The position numbers were made by a program, and so were the translations under genes. Shown here piece by piece: positions 16,521-23,848 of a stretch of DNA of 25,189 nt (position 1 is its first letter; every line of letters begins with the position of its first letter). The DNA comes from an uncultured Clostridia bacterium. Lineage in GTDB: Bacteria; Bacillota; Clostridia; TANB77; CAG-508. The stretch lies in NCBI GenBank assembly GCA_944393455.1, contig CALYAH010000084.1, positions 1 through 25,189 of the forward strand. The letters run 5' to 3'. The notes under the pieces are model-generated. The model ran no database searches. It saw only the letters and a program-made list of their open reading frames with translations, and was not told where the DNA came from.

Positions 16521-16571
16521 GCAAAATTCGACAAAAAAATGAGACAATTTAGCTCTGTCCCATTTGTCTCA
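16521..16571 (-). repeat. dispersed hairpin repeat, copy C, terminator and C-terminus of the ligase gene
   Basis: Core 16540-16571. On the minus strand TGAGACAA and TTGTCTCA pair around a 16-nt loop, followed by seven T residues and GTCGAATTTTG, as in copies A and B. The stop codon of the acyl-CoA ligase gene (16549-16551) lies in the loop, and the repeat encodes its last seven residues, MRQMGQS. It may also stop the converging DUF1064 transcript. Confidence 0.8.
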
Positions 16572-18270
16572 TTTCTTCATTTCTTTTTATTTTTTTGGTT
16601 GTTGTCTTAATTAGTTCTTTATCTGTTAAAATCATGTTTTTAATATATTTATATGGAGGAAATGTTTTATTTATTTCCTTTATTTTATTCCATATTATTT
16701 TTTCTAATTCTTCTTTTTGTATATTTGGATATGCTTGTTTTACATATTCTTTGTCATAAACGATTTTTACAGTAAGTTTTACATCGTTTTTTTCTTTATT
16801 GTCTGGCATTCCAAATACCATACATTCTTCTACTTCATCTAGTCTATTTATTAGGATTTCTAATTCTTCTGGAAATACTTTTTTACCATTTTTTAATACT
16901 ATCATGTCTTTTTTTCTTCCTGTTATAAATATATATCCATCTTTATCTTTATATCCTAGATCTCCCGTATAGAACCAACCATCTTTTAAAACCTCTTTAG
17001 TTGCTTCTGGATTTTCATAATATCCTAGCATAACATTTGGTCCTTTTACTTTTAGTTCTCCAATTCCATTTTCATCTTTATTTTCAAATTCTACTTCTAC
17101 ATTGTCCATTGGTACACCTATTGAACCATATCTTACTTTTCTATCATTTTCTGCTGCTATTACTGGTGAGGTTTCTGTTAATCCATATCCTTGTACTAAG
17201 TTTATTCCTAATTCATTAAATCCTTTTGCTACTCTTTTATCTAATGGTGCTCCTCCTGATATAACAAATCTCATATGACCGCCTAACTCATCTATAATAG
17301 CTTTAAATAGTTTTTTCCTAATATCTATACCAATTTTTAGTAAGAAATTGCTAATTAGCTTTGCTACTTTTACTAATTTTGTTTTTCCTTGTTTTTCAAT
17401 TCCTTGTTCTACTTTTTTATAAATAGCTTCTACTAATAATGGAACTCCTACAAATACAGATACTTTGTATTCTTTTAAGTTTTGAGCAACATATCTTAAT
17501 CCATCTGGAAATGCTGTTGTTATTCCATACGCTAACATTACTATCATAGCTGTTGAACCAAATATATGGTGAAATGGTAAAAATGCTAAGTTTACATCTG
17601 TCTCATAAAATCTTTCTACTAATTGCATTGCATATACATTAGATGCAATATTTTTTTGTGATAACATAACTGCTTTTGATTTTGATGTTGTTCCTGATGT
17701 AAATAATAAAATGCTCATTTTATAAGAATCAATTTGTAAATTTATATATTCTTTATTTCCTGATGTTACTAACTTTTTCCCCTCTTCTATTAAATTTGGT
17801 ATATCCAAATAGTTTTCTTTTTTTGTCATACAAATATACTCTTGTAAATTTGTATTACCTCTTCTTTTTATTTCTTCTATATTTTCAATATATTTTTCAT
17901 CGAAAACTACAACATCTGCTTTACTTCTTTCTAAGCAATTTTCTAGTTCGTTTACTTGTAATTCTTTGTCTAAAGGAACAGATACAATTCCTCCTAATAA
18001 ATTGGCTAGATGTGCTAATACCCATTCGTATCTATTTCTTCCGACAATAGCAATTCTTTTGTTTTTACACCCTAAATCAAATAGTTTTGTTCCTAAATAG
18101 TTTACTTCTTCTAATAATCTTTTGTAAGATATATTCTCGTATTCTACCTCTTTATCATTTTTATGTTTTAATATAAATGCTGTATTTTCCCCATATTTTT
18201 CTGCTGAATTATAAATAATTTCCTTTATGTTTTCAAATTCGGTTGCTTCAAAATATCTTTCTCTTTCCAT
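16549..18270 (-). CDS. AMP-forming acyl-CoA synthetase (long-chain fatty-acid CoA ligase type)
   Basis: The 573-residue enzyme belongs to the ANL superfamily: P-loop TSGTTSKSK at 191-199, GYGLTETSP, YTGDLGY and the hinge and lysine region TGRKKDMIVLKNGKKV. It activates a carboxylate, probably a fatty acid, to an acyl-adenylate and then the CoA thioester at the cytoplasmic membrane face. Length fits FadD-like enzymes. AGGAGA precedes the ATG. The last seven codons come from repeat copy C, so the C-terminus is probably not ancestral. A palindrome at 18283-18309 over its promoter suggests repression, perhaps by the divergent DUF1836 protein. Confidence 0.93.
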   Translation of the reverse strand: MERERYFEATEFENIKEIIYNSAEKYGENTAFILKHKNDKEVEYENISYKRLLEEVNYLGTKLFDLGCKNKRIAIVGRNRYEWVLAHLANLLGGIVSVPLDKELQVNELENCLERSKADVVVFDEKYIENIEEIKRRGNTNLQEYICMTKKENYLDIPNLIEEGKKLVTSGNKEYINLQIDSYKMSILLFTSGTTSKSKAVMLSQKNIASNVYAMQLVERFYETDVNLAFLPFHHIFGSTAMIVMLAYGITTAFPDGLRYVAQNLKEYKVSVFVGVPLLVEAIYKKVEQGIEKQGKTKLVKVAKLISNFLLKIGIDIRKKLFKAIIDELGGHMRFVISGGAPLDKRVAKGFNELGINLVQGYGLTETSPVIAAENDRKVRYGSIGVPMDNVEVEFENKDENGIGELKVKGPNVMLGYYENPEATKEVLKDGWFYTGDLGYKDKDGYIFITGRKKDMIVLKNGKKVFPEELEILINRLDEVEECMVFGMPDNKEKNDVKLTVKIVYDKEYVKQAYPNIQKEELEKIIWNKIKEINKTFPPYKYIKNMILTDKELIKTTTKKIKRNEEMRQMGQS

Positions 18271-18282
18271 AATTTTTCTCCT

Positions 18283-18309
18283 ATAATCTAGTATCGATTA
18301 CTAGATTAT
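18283..18309. promoter_or_regulatory. operator-like palindrome upstream of the acyl-CoA ligase gene
   Basis: Perfect 11-nt arms ATAATCTAGTA and TACTAGATTAT flank TCGAT. The dyad covers the proposed -10 box and start point of the ligase promoter and ends 13 nt before its ATG, a typical repressor position. Confidence 0.6.
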
Positions 18310-18331
18310 CACATATACAATAACCTGTCAA
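18303..18331 (-). promoter_or_regulatory. promoter of the acyl-CoA ligase gene
   Basis: Minus strand: perfect TTGACA, 17 nt, TAATCT. The weak -10 lies inside the palindrome. The -35 is back to back with that of the divergent gene, 4 nt apart. Confidence 0.5.
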
Positions 18332-18335
18332 GTAG

Positions 18336-18364
18336 TTGACTAGCCACTATAAAAATGTTATTAT
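18336..18364 (+). promoter_or_regulatory. promoter of the DUF1836 gene
   Basis: TTGACT, 17 nt, TATTAT, with a short leader to the ATG at 18387. Confidence 0.6.
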
Positions 18365-18386
18365 TATGCGTAATAGAGGTGATTTT

Positions 18387-18902
18387 ATGGCAGAAAAGAA
18401 ATTTATAGTAGATGAAGAAATTAAAAATTTTCACCTTCCTAGGTGGAATGAAATTCCAAATATCGATTTATATATTGACCAAGTTGTATCTTTATTAGAA
18501 AATTATTTATCAAATTATATTAATAGTGATAATGAAAAAGATGATAAAATTGTAACTAAAACAATGATTAATAACTATGTCAAACATGATGTCATTAATC
18601 CTCCGATTAATAAAAAGTATAACAAAGAACATATTGCTTATCTTTTTGTTATTTTTATTTTAAAACAGATTTATAGTATGGAGGAAATAAAAAAATTAAT
18701 TACTTTAGCACTTACAACATCTTCTGTTGACCAAGCCTATAATCGTTTTTGCTCTGAACTTGAAAAAGCCATAAAAATGACTTTTACAGGTGACAGTTAT
18801 ATTAATAACGACAGGCTCTCTCAAGAGCAATATATTTTAAGAAATGTTGTACAATCATTTGCTAATAAATTATATGTTCAAAAAGTATTTTTAAAAAATT
18901 AA
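18387..18902 (+). CDS. DUF1836 family protein, predicted DNA-binding regulator
   Basis: This 171-residue protein fits DUF1836: an N-terminal segment with HLPRWNEIPNIDLYIDQVV, a central VTKTMINNYVKHDVI that resembles a MerR-like helix-turn-helix, then KEHIAYLFVIFILKQIYSM and a helical C-terminus. Members are predicted regulators in Firmicutes, without well-known targets. The ATG at 18387 has AGAGGTGA at good distance; an in-frame TTG at 18336 is the -35 box itself, so it is discarded. It is divergent from the acyl-CoA ligase gene and may control it and itself through the palindrome between them (inference). Confidence 0.78.
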   Translation: MAEKKFIVDEEIKNFHLPRWNEIPNIDLYIDQVVSLLENYLSNYINSDNEKDDKIVTKTMINNYVKHDVINPPINKKYNKEHIAYLFVIFILKQIYSMEEIKKLITLALTTSSVDQAYNRFCSELEKAIKMTFTGDSYINNDRLSQEQYILRNVVQSFANKLYVQKVFLKN

Positions 18903-18908
18903 GGGAAA

Positions 18909-18932
18909 AGAGGAGCTCTAGTCGGCTCCTCT
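18909..18932 (+). terminator. bidirectional terminator between convergent genes
   Basis: AGAGGAGC and GCTCCTCT form an 8-bp GC-rich stem between the DUF1836 stop and the end of the gene at 18937-19422. Minus-strand reading is followed by TTTTCCCTT, plus-strand by CTTATTA. Confidence 0.65.
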
Positions 18933-18936
18933 CTTA

Positions 18937-19422
18937 TTACTTATTAATATAAAGTACAATAACTTTCTTATTGTCTTTATAATTAACAATTAAAGGCGTT
19001 ACTGTTCCAGATATTGGGCAGTAGTCTCCAATAACGAAAATAGGAAAATCTGATTCAAGATTGTCAACTGTTTTTAAATACATTTCATAATCTTGTTCAT
19101 AGAACTTTCTTATTTTCTTCTCTACTTCAGGATTTTCAACCAAATATCCTATATGAAACTCCATCCATGTTTCACCACCAAGAATGTGGTGTGGAAAAGT
19201 TTCCTTATTGTATTCTTGGTGTACTTCTCCAACATGTTTAAGTTCTTCCATGTTAAACTTTTCAGCTAGGCGTTTTTGATCCTTCCCCATCCATGTTAGA
19301 TGGTTAGATTTCCAACTATGATTCAAAATCTCATTTTGAAGCTTTTCTTTTAACTTCTTCTCCTCACTATCTGTTAATTTTACTCCCTCTAATTCTTTTT
19401 CTTTTAATTCTCTTTCTTTCAT
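18937..19422 (-). CDS. unrecognised 161-residue soluble protein
   Basis: I do not recognise a family. The first 35 residues are highly charged and probably helical (KERELKEKELEG, EEKKLKEKLQNE). The rest has conserved-looking features: a Trp-His run (HSWKSNHLTWMGKDQ), a stretch FPHHILGGETWMEFHIGY around 77-94 with three His, a helical KKIRKFYEQDYEMYLK, and a C-terminal beta-like part with one Cys (GDYCPISG). There is no signal peptide or membrane segment. AAAGGAGG precedes the ATG. A consensus promoter and a leader of about 106 nt suggest strong, perhaps leader-controlled, expression. Confidence 0.8.
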   Translation of the reverse strand: MKERELKEKELEGVKLTDSEEKKLKEKLQNEILNHSWKSNHLTWMGKDQKRLAEKFNMEELKHVGEVHQEYNKETFPHHILGGETWMEFHIGYLVENPEVEKKIRKFYEQDYEMYLKTVDNLESDFPIFVIGDYCPISGTVTPLIVNYKDNKKVIVLYINK

Positions 19423-19534
19423 GTCAATTTCCTCCTTTTAGTAAATATGAGAATTATTGCACCCCAAAATATTCAGGAAAAAACTAATTATTTTTATCCA
19501 TATTTATTTTGTTTCAAATATTGGCGCATTATTA

Positions 19535-19563
19535 ATTATAACATTATCTACATAAAGTGTCAA
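19535..19563 (-). promoter_or_regulatory. consensus promoter at the end of cca
   Basis: TTGACA, 17 nt, TATAAT on the minus strand, all consensus. The TGA stop of cca (19560-19562) lies within the -35 box. The leader can pair TGCGCC and AATATT with AATATT and GGTGCA further down, a possible structured 5' end. Confidence 0.8.
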
Positions 19564-20810
19564 ATTTTAATAGAATTTATTTTTCGTTTCATCCATTTAA
19601 CCCTTTCCTCATGAATTTTATTTCCTAAAACAATTCCTTCTTCTAATTTATATTTCTTTGCTACTTTTTTAGCCGTTATTTCTTCTAAACATTCTTTTCC
19701 AATAGAAACAAAATTGTAGCTTTCTTTTTTTAATACGTCATTATTGTCCTTATCACAATCCACTACGATTTGTAGCCCTTCTAACCCTAAATAAGACTTA
19801 TCAACTCTTTCGATAAATTCCACTTTTTTAGCTGGTTTCATTCTTTCAAAAATTCCACCTCTCATATGCTCCTTACAAGCCGTCTTGCCACATTTTTCCC
19901 AAGTTTTTGGCATTCTTAGGTCTTTTGAAAATCTTGTAACAATTTTTACTCCTCTTTCTTCATGTCCATAGTGGTGTGGATATTCTTCCTTTGGTGTTGT
20001 TCCTTTTCCTAAATCATGTACTAATGTTGCAAATCGAATTTCTAACTTGTTTGTCATAGTAGTTGATTTATCAACACATATCATTGTATGGTTATAAGCA
20101 TCTCCTTCTGGATGATATTTTTCCGGTTGTAATGCTCCTATTAAATCATATATTGGTTTAAAATGTATGTCTAATACATTAGCCTCTTTTAATATATTAA
20201 AAAATATGGATGGTTTATTTGTATTTAACGCTTTTTTAAATTCTGTAAAAACTCTTTCTTTTTATAAATATTTTAATTCTTCTTTTAAATTTTTCATCAT
20301 CTCTATGGTTTCTTTATCTACTGTAAATTCAAGTTGAGCAGCAAATCTTGCCACTCTATATACTCGTAATGGGTCTTCTATAAAATGATTACTTGTTGCT
20401 CGAATTATTTTATCTTTGATATCTTTAATTCCTCCATATGGATCAATTATTTCATTTGTAAGTACATCTTTAGCAATAGAATTTATTGTAATGTCCCTTC
20501 TTTTTAAATCTTCTTCAATTAAAATTTCTTTTCCTGTTTGTATTTTAAATTCTTTATGTCCAACTCCTATTTTAGTTTCTTTTCTTGCTAAAGCAATTTC
20601 TCTTCCATCTATGTCATATACTCCAAATGATTTACCTCGCATATGTGCTTCCGGAAAAAGTCTTTGGAATTCATCAGATGTAACCCCTGTTACACAAAAA
20701 TCCTCATCAAAATTCTTTCTTTCTAAAAACTCGTCTCTAACTGCTCCTCCTACTAAATATAATCTCCCACCTATATTTTGAATTTTATTTGCTATTTCTA
20801 ATATATCCAT
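19560..20810 (-). pseudogene. cca: CCA tRNA nucleotidyltransferase with one in-frame TAA codon
   Basis: The frame runs 416 residues from the ATG at 20810 to the TGA at 19560, broken once by TAA at 20262-20264 (codon 183). Before it are GGAVRD (21-26), the catalytic DED (35-37), RRDITINS (104-111) and DPLRVYRVARFAA (146-158). After it, KERVFTEFKKAL and an HD domain (LVHDLGKG, His265-Asp266) continue in the same frame. Order and length match the E. coli Cca protein with C-terminal HD domain, which adds or repairs the tRNA 3' CCA. In E. coli-type proteins the broken position is Thr, so TCA or ACA to TAA is a likely change. It may be a real nonsense mutation, a read error, or readthrough. Confidence 0.9.
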
Positions 20811-20914
20811 TTTTTCTCCTTCCTATGATATATTTTATCATAATTTATGATATTTATTTGTAGATATTAATAAAATATCAATTATTTGTTACCAGATTTT
20901 TTATGCAATAAAAA

Positions 20915-20934
20915 AGAAGCAATCTCTTGCTTCT
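20915..20934 (-). terminator. terminator of the acidic coiled-coil protein gene
   Basis: On the minus strand AGAAGCAA and TTGCTTCT pair around a 4-nt loop and are followed by TTTTTATT, 32 nt after the stop. Confidence 0.85.
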
Positions 20935-20965
20935 AAAAAACTAATAATTTATACTAATTTTTTTA

Positions 20966-22660
20966 TTATTTTTTGAATAATTTATTAAATAGTCCTTTAT
21001 TACCTTTGTTTTCATATTTTTTTGTCGCCATTTTTCTACTATTTCTTATTATTTTATCAATTTTATCTTCCACTAGTTCATCATCATCATCTTCATCGTC
21101 ATAATAGCCTTCTTCATCATCTTCATACTCTTCTTCGTCATAGTCTTCTTCATCGTCGTCTTCATTATACTCTTCGTCATCGTACTCTTCTTCGTCGTAC
21201 TCGTCATCATCATATTCTTCTTCGTCGTATTCGTCATCTTCATATTCTTCTTCGCCGTATTCGTCATCTTCATATTCTTCATCGTACTCTTCGTCATCAT
21301 ACTCTTCTTCGTCGTATTCATCATCTTCATACTCTTCGTCATATTCTTCCTCATTATACTCTTCGTCGCTATGCTTTTCATTATAATTATCTTTAATATG
21401 TTTTTTATCTTCCTGTTTACCTTCTTTATCTTTTTCTTCATCTACTTGAGGAAGAATAACTTCTTCTATTTCATCTATTCTATATTCTGATAGGTCTTTA
21501 TTAAATTTATCACTTATTTCTTCTTGGAATACCGTATAAATATTTTTTATTCCCTCAATTCTCCAATAATTAGAATTAATAACAGTTCCCATACGTAATT
21601 TTATGTTATTAACTTCTTTTTCAAAATTCTTTTCTTTTTCTTCTATTTCTTTTAGATAATTCTTGTTATAAAGTTCTTTATATGCCTTTTTCGTTGATTT
21701 TCTAGTTGTTTCTCTAAGCACTAGTTCATATAATTTATTAATTTGATCAATGTCCAATTTAAAGTTTTCACATGCTTCTTTCATCATTTTATCATGTGAT
21801 TTCTTTCCATTCATTGAAGTCATTCTTTCATTATCTAAAAATCCAACTATATATTCTTTTTCTGCATTCAAAAATGCCAATTTTACAGACACATCTCTTA
21901 GTAATTTTTCTGCTCTTGTTAATTTTACAGTTTCAGTTTCTAATTCGTTTAAAAGCCTTTTTGTCCTTTCATAGACACTAACATACAATTCCGCTTCTTT
22001 TATAGCAATGTCCATTCTTATATTTACTGCATATTCCATGACCTGCTTATTAAATCCAACTTTTTCGCTTTTTCCGTTTTTAATCATAATATCAACAATT
22101 TCTTGTTTTTTTGCCTCTTTATTAGATTCAATAAATTTTTTCATTTCTTGTACATCTTTTACTTCAATCGTTGCAAACATCTTGTTTGCATTTTTTACAT
22201 CTTGAATATGCTTAGCTTCTGCTGTTCTTCTTATTCTTGCATATTTATTTCTTTCTTTTTGTCTTTCTGTAAATATAACTAATGCTTTTACATATTTCTC
22301 TCTTAGTTCTTTTATAGTTTCATTATTTTTATCTAAAATTTTTTCTATTCTTTGAAGTTTTGTATCTAATGAATTTGGATTTTCTCCTAAATCATTAAAT
22401 AATAAATTCCTTTCATTTTCTACTTCTAGATTTGATTCATGTAGTTTGGATTGCTTATTTTGTATCTCTTGTATTTCCTCTGCTACTTCATCAAATTTTC
22501 CAATTATACTCTCTTCTTCTTCTGTTATTTTTTGATACTCTTTAATTTCTTCTATAATTTTATTATAATTTTCATAATTTGCTTTCAAATTGTTTTGTTT
22601 ATTAAATCCAAAAAGAGTATCAAAATATCTTTCTAAAACAATAGCACTTCTCTCATACAT
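20966..22660 (-). CDS. coiled-coil protein with hyper-acidic Asp/Glu/Tyr tail, function unknown
   Basis: The 564-residue product has no recognised enzyme domain. Residues up to about 420 are long charged helices, probably coiled coil (EEIQEIQNKQSKLHESN, RIEKILDKNNETIKELRE). Residues about 430-530 are nearly all Asp, Glu and Tyr in DEEYDEEEY-like repeats, and the last 30 are basic (ATKKYENKGNKGLFNKLFKK). There is no signal peptide or membrane segment. The ATG at 22660 has GGGGGAT 7 nt upstream and is preferred over a TTG at 22675. The acidic tail could bind cations or basic proteins; this is a guess from composition. Confidence 0.85.
   Translation of the reverse strand: MYERSAIVLERYFDTLFGFNKQNNLKANYENYNKIIEEIKEYQKITEEEESIIGKFDEVAEEIQEIQNKQSKLHESNLEVENERNLLFNDLGENPNSLDTKLQRIEKILDKNNETIKELREKYVKALVIFTERQKERNKYARIRRTAEAKHIQDVKNANKMFATIEVKDVQEMKKFIESNKEAKKQEIVDIMIKNGKSEKVGFNKQVMEYAVNIRMDIAIKEAELYVSVYERTKRLLNELETETVKLTRAEKLLRDVSVKLAFLNAEKEYIVGFLDNERMTSMNGKKSHDKMMKEACENFKLDIDQINKLYELVLRETTRKSTKKAYKELYNKNYLKEIEEKEKNFEKEVNNIKLRMGTVINSNYWRIEGIKNIYTVFQEEISDKFNKDLSEYRIDEIEEVILPQVDEEKDKEGKQEDKKHIKDNYNEKHSDEEYNEEEYDEEYEDDEYDEEEYDDEEYDEEYEDDEYGEEEYEDDEYDEEEYDDDEYDEEEYDDEEYNEDDDEEDYDEEEYEDDEEGYYDDEDDDDELVEDKIDKIIRNSRKMATKKYENKGNKGLFNKLFKK
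21070..21375 (-). repeat. low-complexity GAA/GAT/TAT codon repeat
   Basis: Imperfect tandem codons for Glu, Asp and Tyr, in units of roughly 12-45 nt, encode the acidic tail. Such DNA is prone to slippage, so length may vary between strains. Apparent frames on the opposite strand here are artefacts of the repeat. Confidence 0.85.
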
Positions 22661-22692
22661 TATGCAATCCCCCAAAATTCTACTTTTTTCTT

Positions 22693-22721
22693 ATTATATA
22701 TAAAACATAAAAAAAAGTCTA
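22693..22721 (-). promoter_or_regulatory. possible promoter of the coiled-coil protein gene
   Basis: Minus strand TAGACT, 17 nt, TATAAT. The -35 lies in the arm of the terminator of the preceding gene. Confidence 0.4.
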
Positions 22722-22739
22722 GAGGCAACTAGACTTTTT
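22712..22739 (-). terminator. terminator after the Mbeg1-like gene
   Basis: AAAAAGTCTAG and CTAGACTTTTT (11 bp) flank a 6-nt loop, with further T residues on the minus strand. It follows the gene ending at 22751 by a few bases. Confidence 0.88.
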
Positions 22740-22750
22740 ACAAAATTTAT

Positions 22751-23830
22751 TTATGAGACAAATCTGCTCTGTCCCACTTGTCTCATTCCGATTTTTAGAA
22801 AAGCATGTAATGTTTTTGTCATTATTTCCTTACTTTCTTGTTCTAAATTCTTATATGTTTTTAACATCGTTTTTGCATTTGAGAACCATTTGCTACTAAT
22901 TTCATTTAAGGTTTTAGCTCCGGTTGCATTTAATATTTCAAATAATATATCAAAAAACTCACTTCTTTGCTCAGGACTTACTTCTGAAAGCCAATTTGTG
23001 ACTGTTTTGTCTATAAACTCACTAGAACTTGTTAGCTCATCTCTTACAAAGGAATCTCCCAAGACCTGCCAACTATATAAATTATGTTGCATGATACCAC
23101 TTTGAGTACTTTTTAATATTGTAGTTTCTTCTTCATGATTCAATAATCTTCCTATAATAGAGGTTTGAGGTATGTAAGTGTGAACTTTATGTACTATATT
23201 TTTATATTCTGCACTTGTTATAACTTTATTACAAAATCCCGGTCCATCATTATTATAAACATTAATTATTCTTTTTTGAATTTTAGGATTACAAAATGTT
23301 GCTGCATAAATAGCTAAATTTCCTCCTTTTGAATGTCCTCCTACTCTAATTTTCTTTTTATATTTTTTAGCAACTTTTTCTAAATATCTAACTGCATCTA
23401 TTTGAGAGGCGACTAACTCACTAAAACTCATATTAAAATCTTCTTTCCAGCCTACTATTGTATTATCCGTGCCTCTATATGCAACATAGATTGTATTATC
23501 TGGCATAATAATAGTAACTGCTGAAAATTGTTTTTCTTGAATAGGATCTATTTTATTAATATAGTTTGTTATCTTTAATTCTCCAAACCTTATACTATTT
23601 GCTAATACAGGAAATAATTGTTTATCTTCTTCTTGTAAAATTCTGCCTTCTCTTCCTAATCTGTAATATCTTTCATAAACCTCATATAAAGCAATTTCTT
23701 CTCCATCTTGAATCAAACCATCAAATGGAAAGTAAGATAAACGTGCTAAAATTAAATTATCTATTTCATTAAATTCTACTTTTCTTAAGTCAATGTCTCT
23801 CCATTTCATATAATCAAATATATTAGCCAT
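22751..23830 (-). CDS. Mbeg1-like (DUF2974) alpha/beta hydrolase
   Basis: This 359-residue protein resembles the Mbeg1-like family of lipase-fold proteins. AYRGTD near 117-122 and the nucleophile elbow GGHSKGG (Ser167) are clear, followed by NVYNNDGPGF, typical of the family. Substrates may be lipids or esters, not established. No signal peptide is present. AAGGGGAC lies just before the ATG. The last 11 residues, from MRQVGQS onward, are encoded by repeat copy D, which differs from the ancestral end. It lies 18 nt after another alpha/beta hydrolase gene, so the two probably form an operon. Confidence 0.88.
   Translation of the reverse strand: MANIFDYMKWRDIDLRKVEFNEIDNLILARLSYFPFDGLIQDGEEIALYEVYERYYRLGREGRILQEEDKQLFPVLANSIRFGELKITNYINKIDPIQEKQFSAVTIIMPDNTIYVAYRGTDNTIVGWKEDFNMSFSELVASQIDAVRYLEKVAKKYKKKIRVGGHSKGGNLAIYAATFCNPKIQKRIINVYNNDGPGFCNKVITSAEYKNIVHKVHTYIPQTSIIGRLLNHEEETTILKSTQSGIMQHNLYSWQVLGDSFVRDELTSSSEFIDKTVTNWLSEVSPEQRSEFFDILFEILNATGAKTLNEISSKWFSNAKTMLKTYKNLEQESKEIMTKTLHAFLKIGMRQVGQSRFVS
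22754..22785 (-). repeat. dispersed hairpin repeat, copy D, at the end of the Mbeg1-like gene
   Basis: The 32-nt core reads TGAGACAA, then GTGGGACAGAGC, then TTGTCTCA on the minus strand. It encodes MRQVGQSRFVS and ends in the stop. The T-rich tail of the other copies has decayed here; a separate terminator follows at 22712-22739. Confidence 0.8.
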
Positions 23831-23848
23831 TTGTCCCCTTCTTTCTCT

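Noticed and set aside
18336..18386. Longer start for the DUF1836 protein at TTG 18336
   Set aside because: That TTG is the -35 box and there is a good ribosome binding site before 18387.
19560..20084. A separate HD-domain gene
   Set aside because: Frame and homology run straight back through 20085-20261 to the TAA at 20262, so it is the 3' half of cca.
20262..20264. Stop codon reassignment (TAA as sense)
   Set aside because: Several genes, such as the acyl-CoA ligase, methyltransferase operon members and sigma gene, end properly at TAA.
21070..21375. Tandem repeats resembling a CRISPR array
   Set aside because: Units are imperfect, codon-phased and lack unique spacers; they encode the acidic tail.
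21022..21396. His/Leu/Arg-rich plus-strand reading frame opposite the acidic tail
   Set aside because: It is the mirror of the repetitive Glu/Asp/Tyr codons and has no ribosome binding site.
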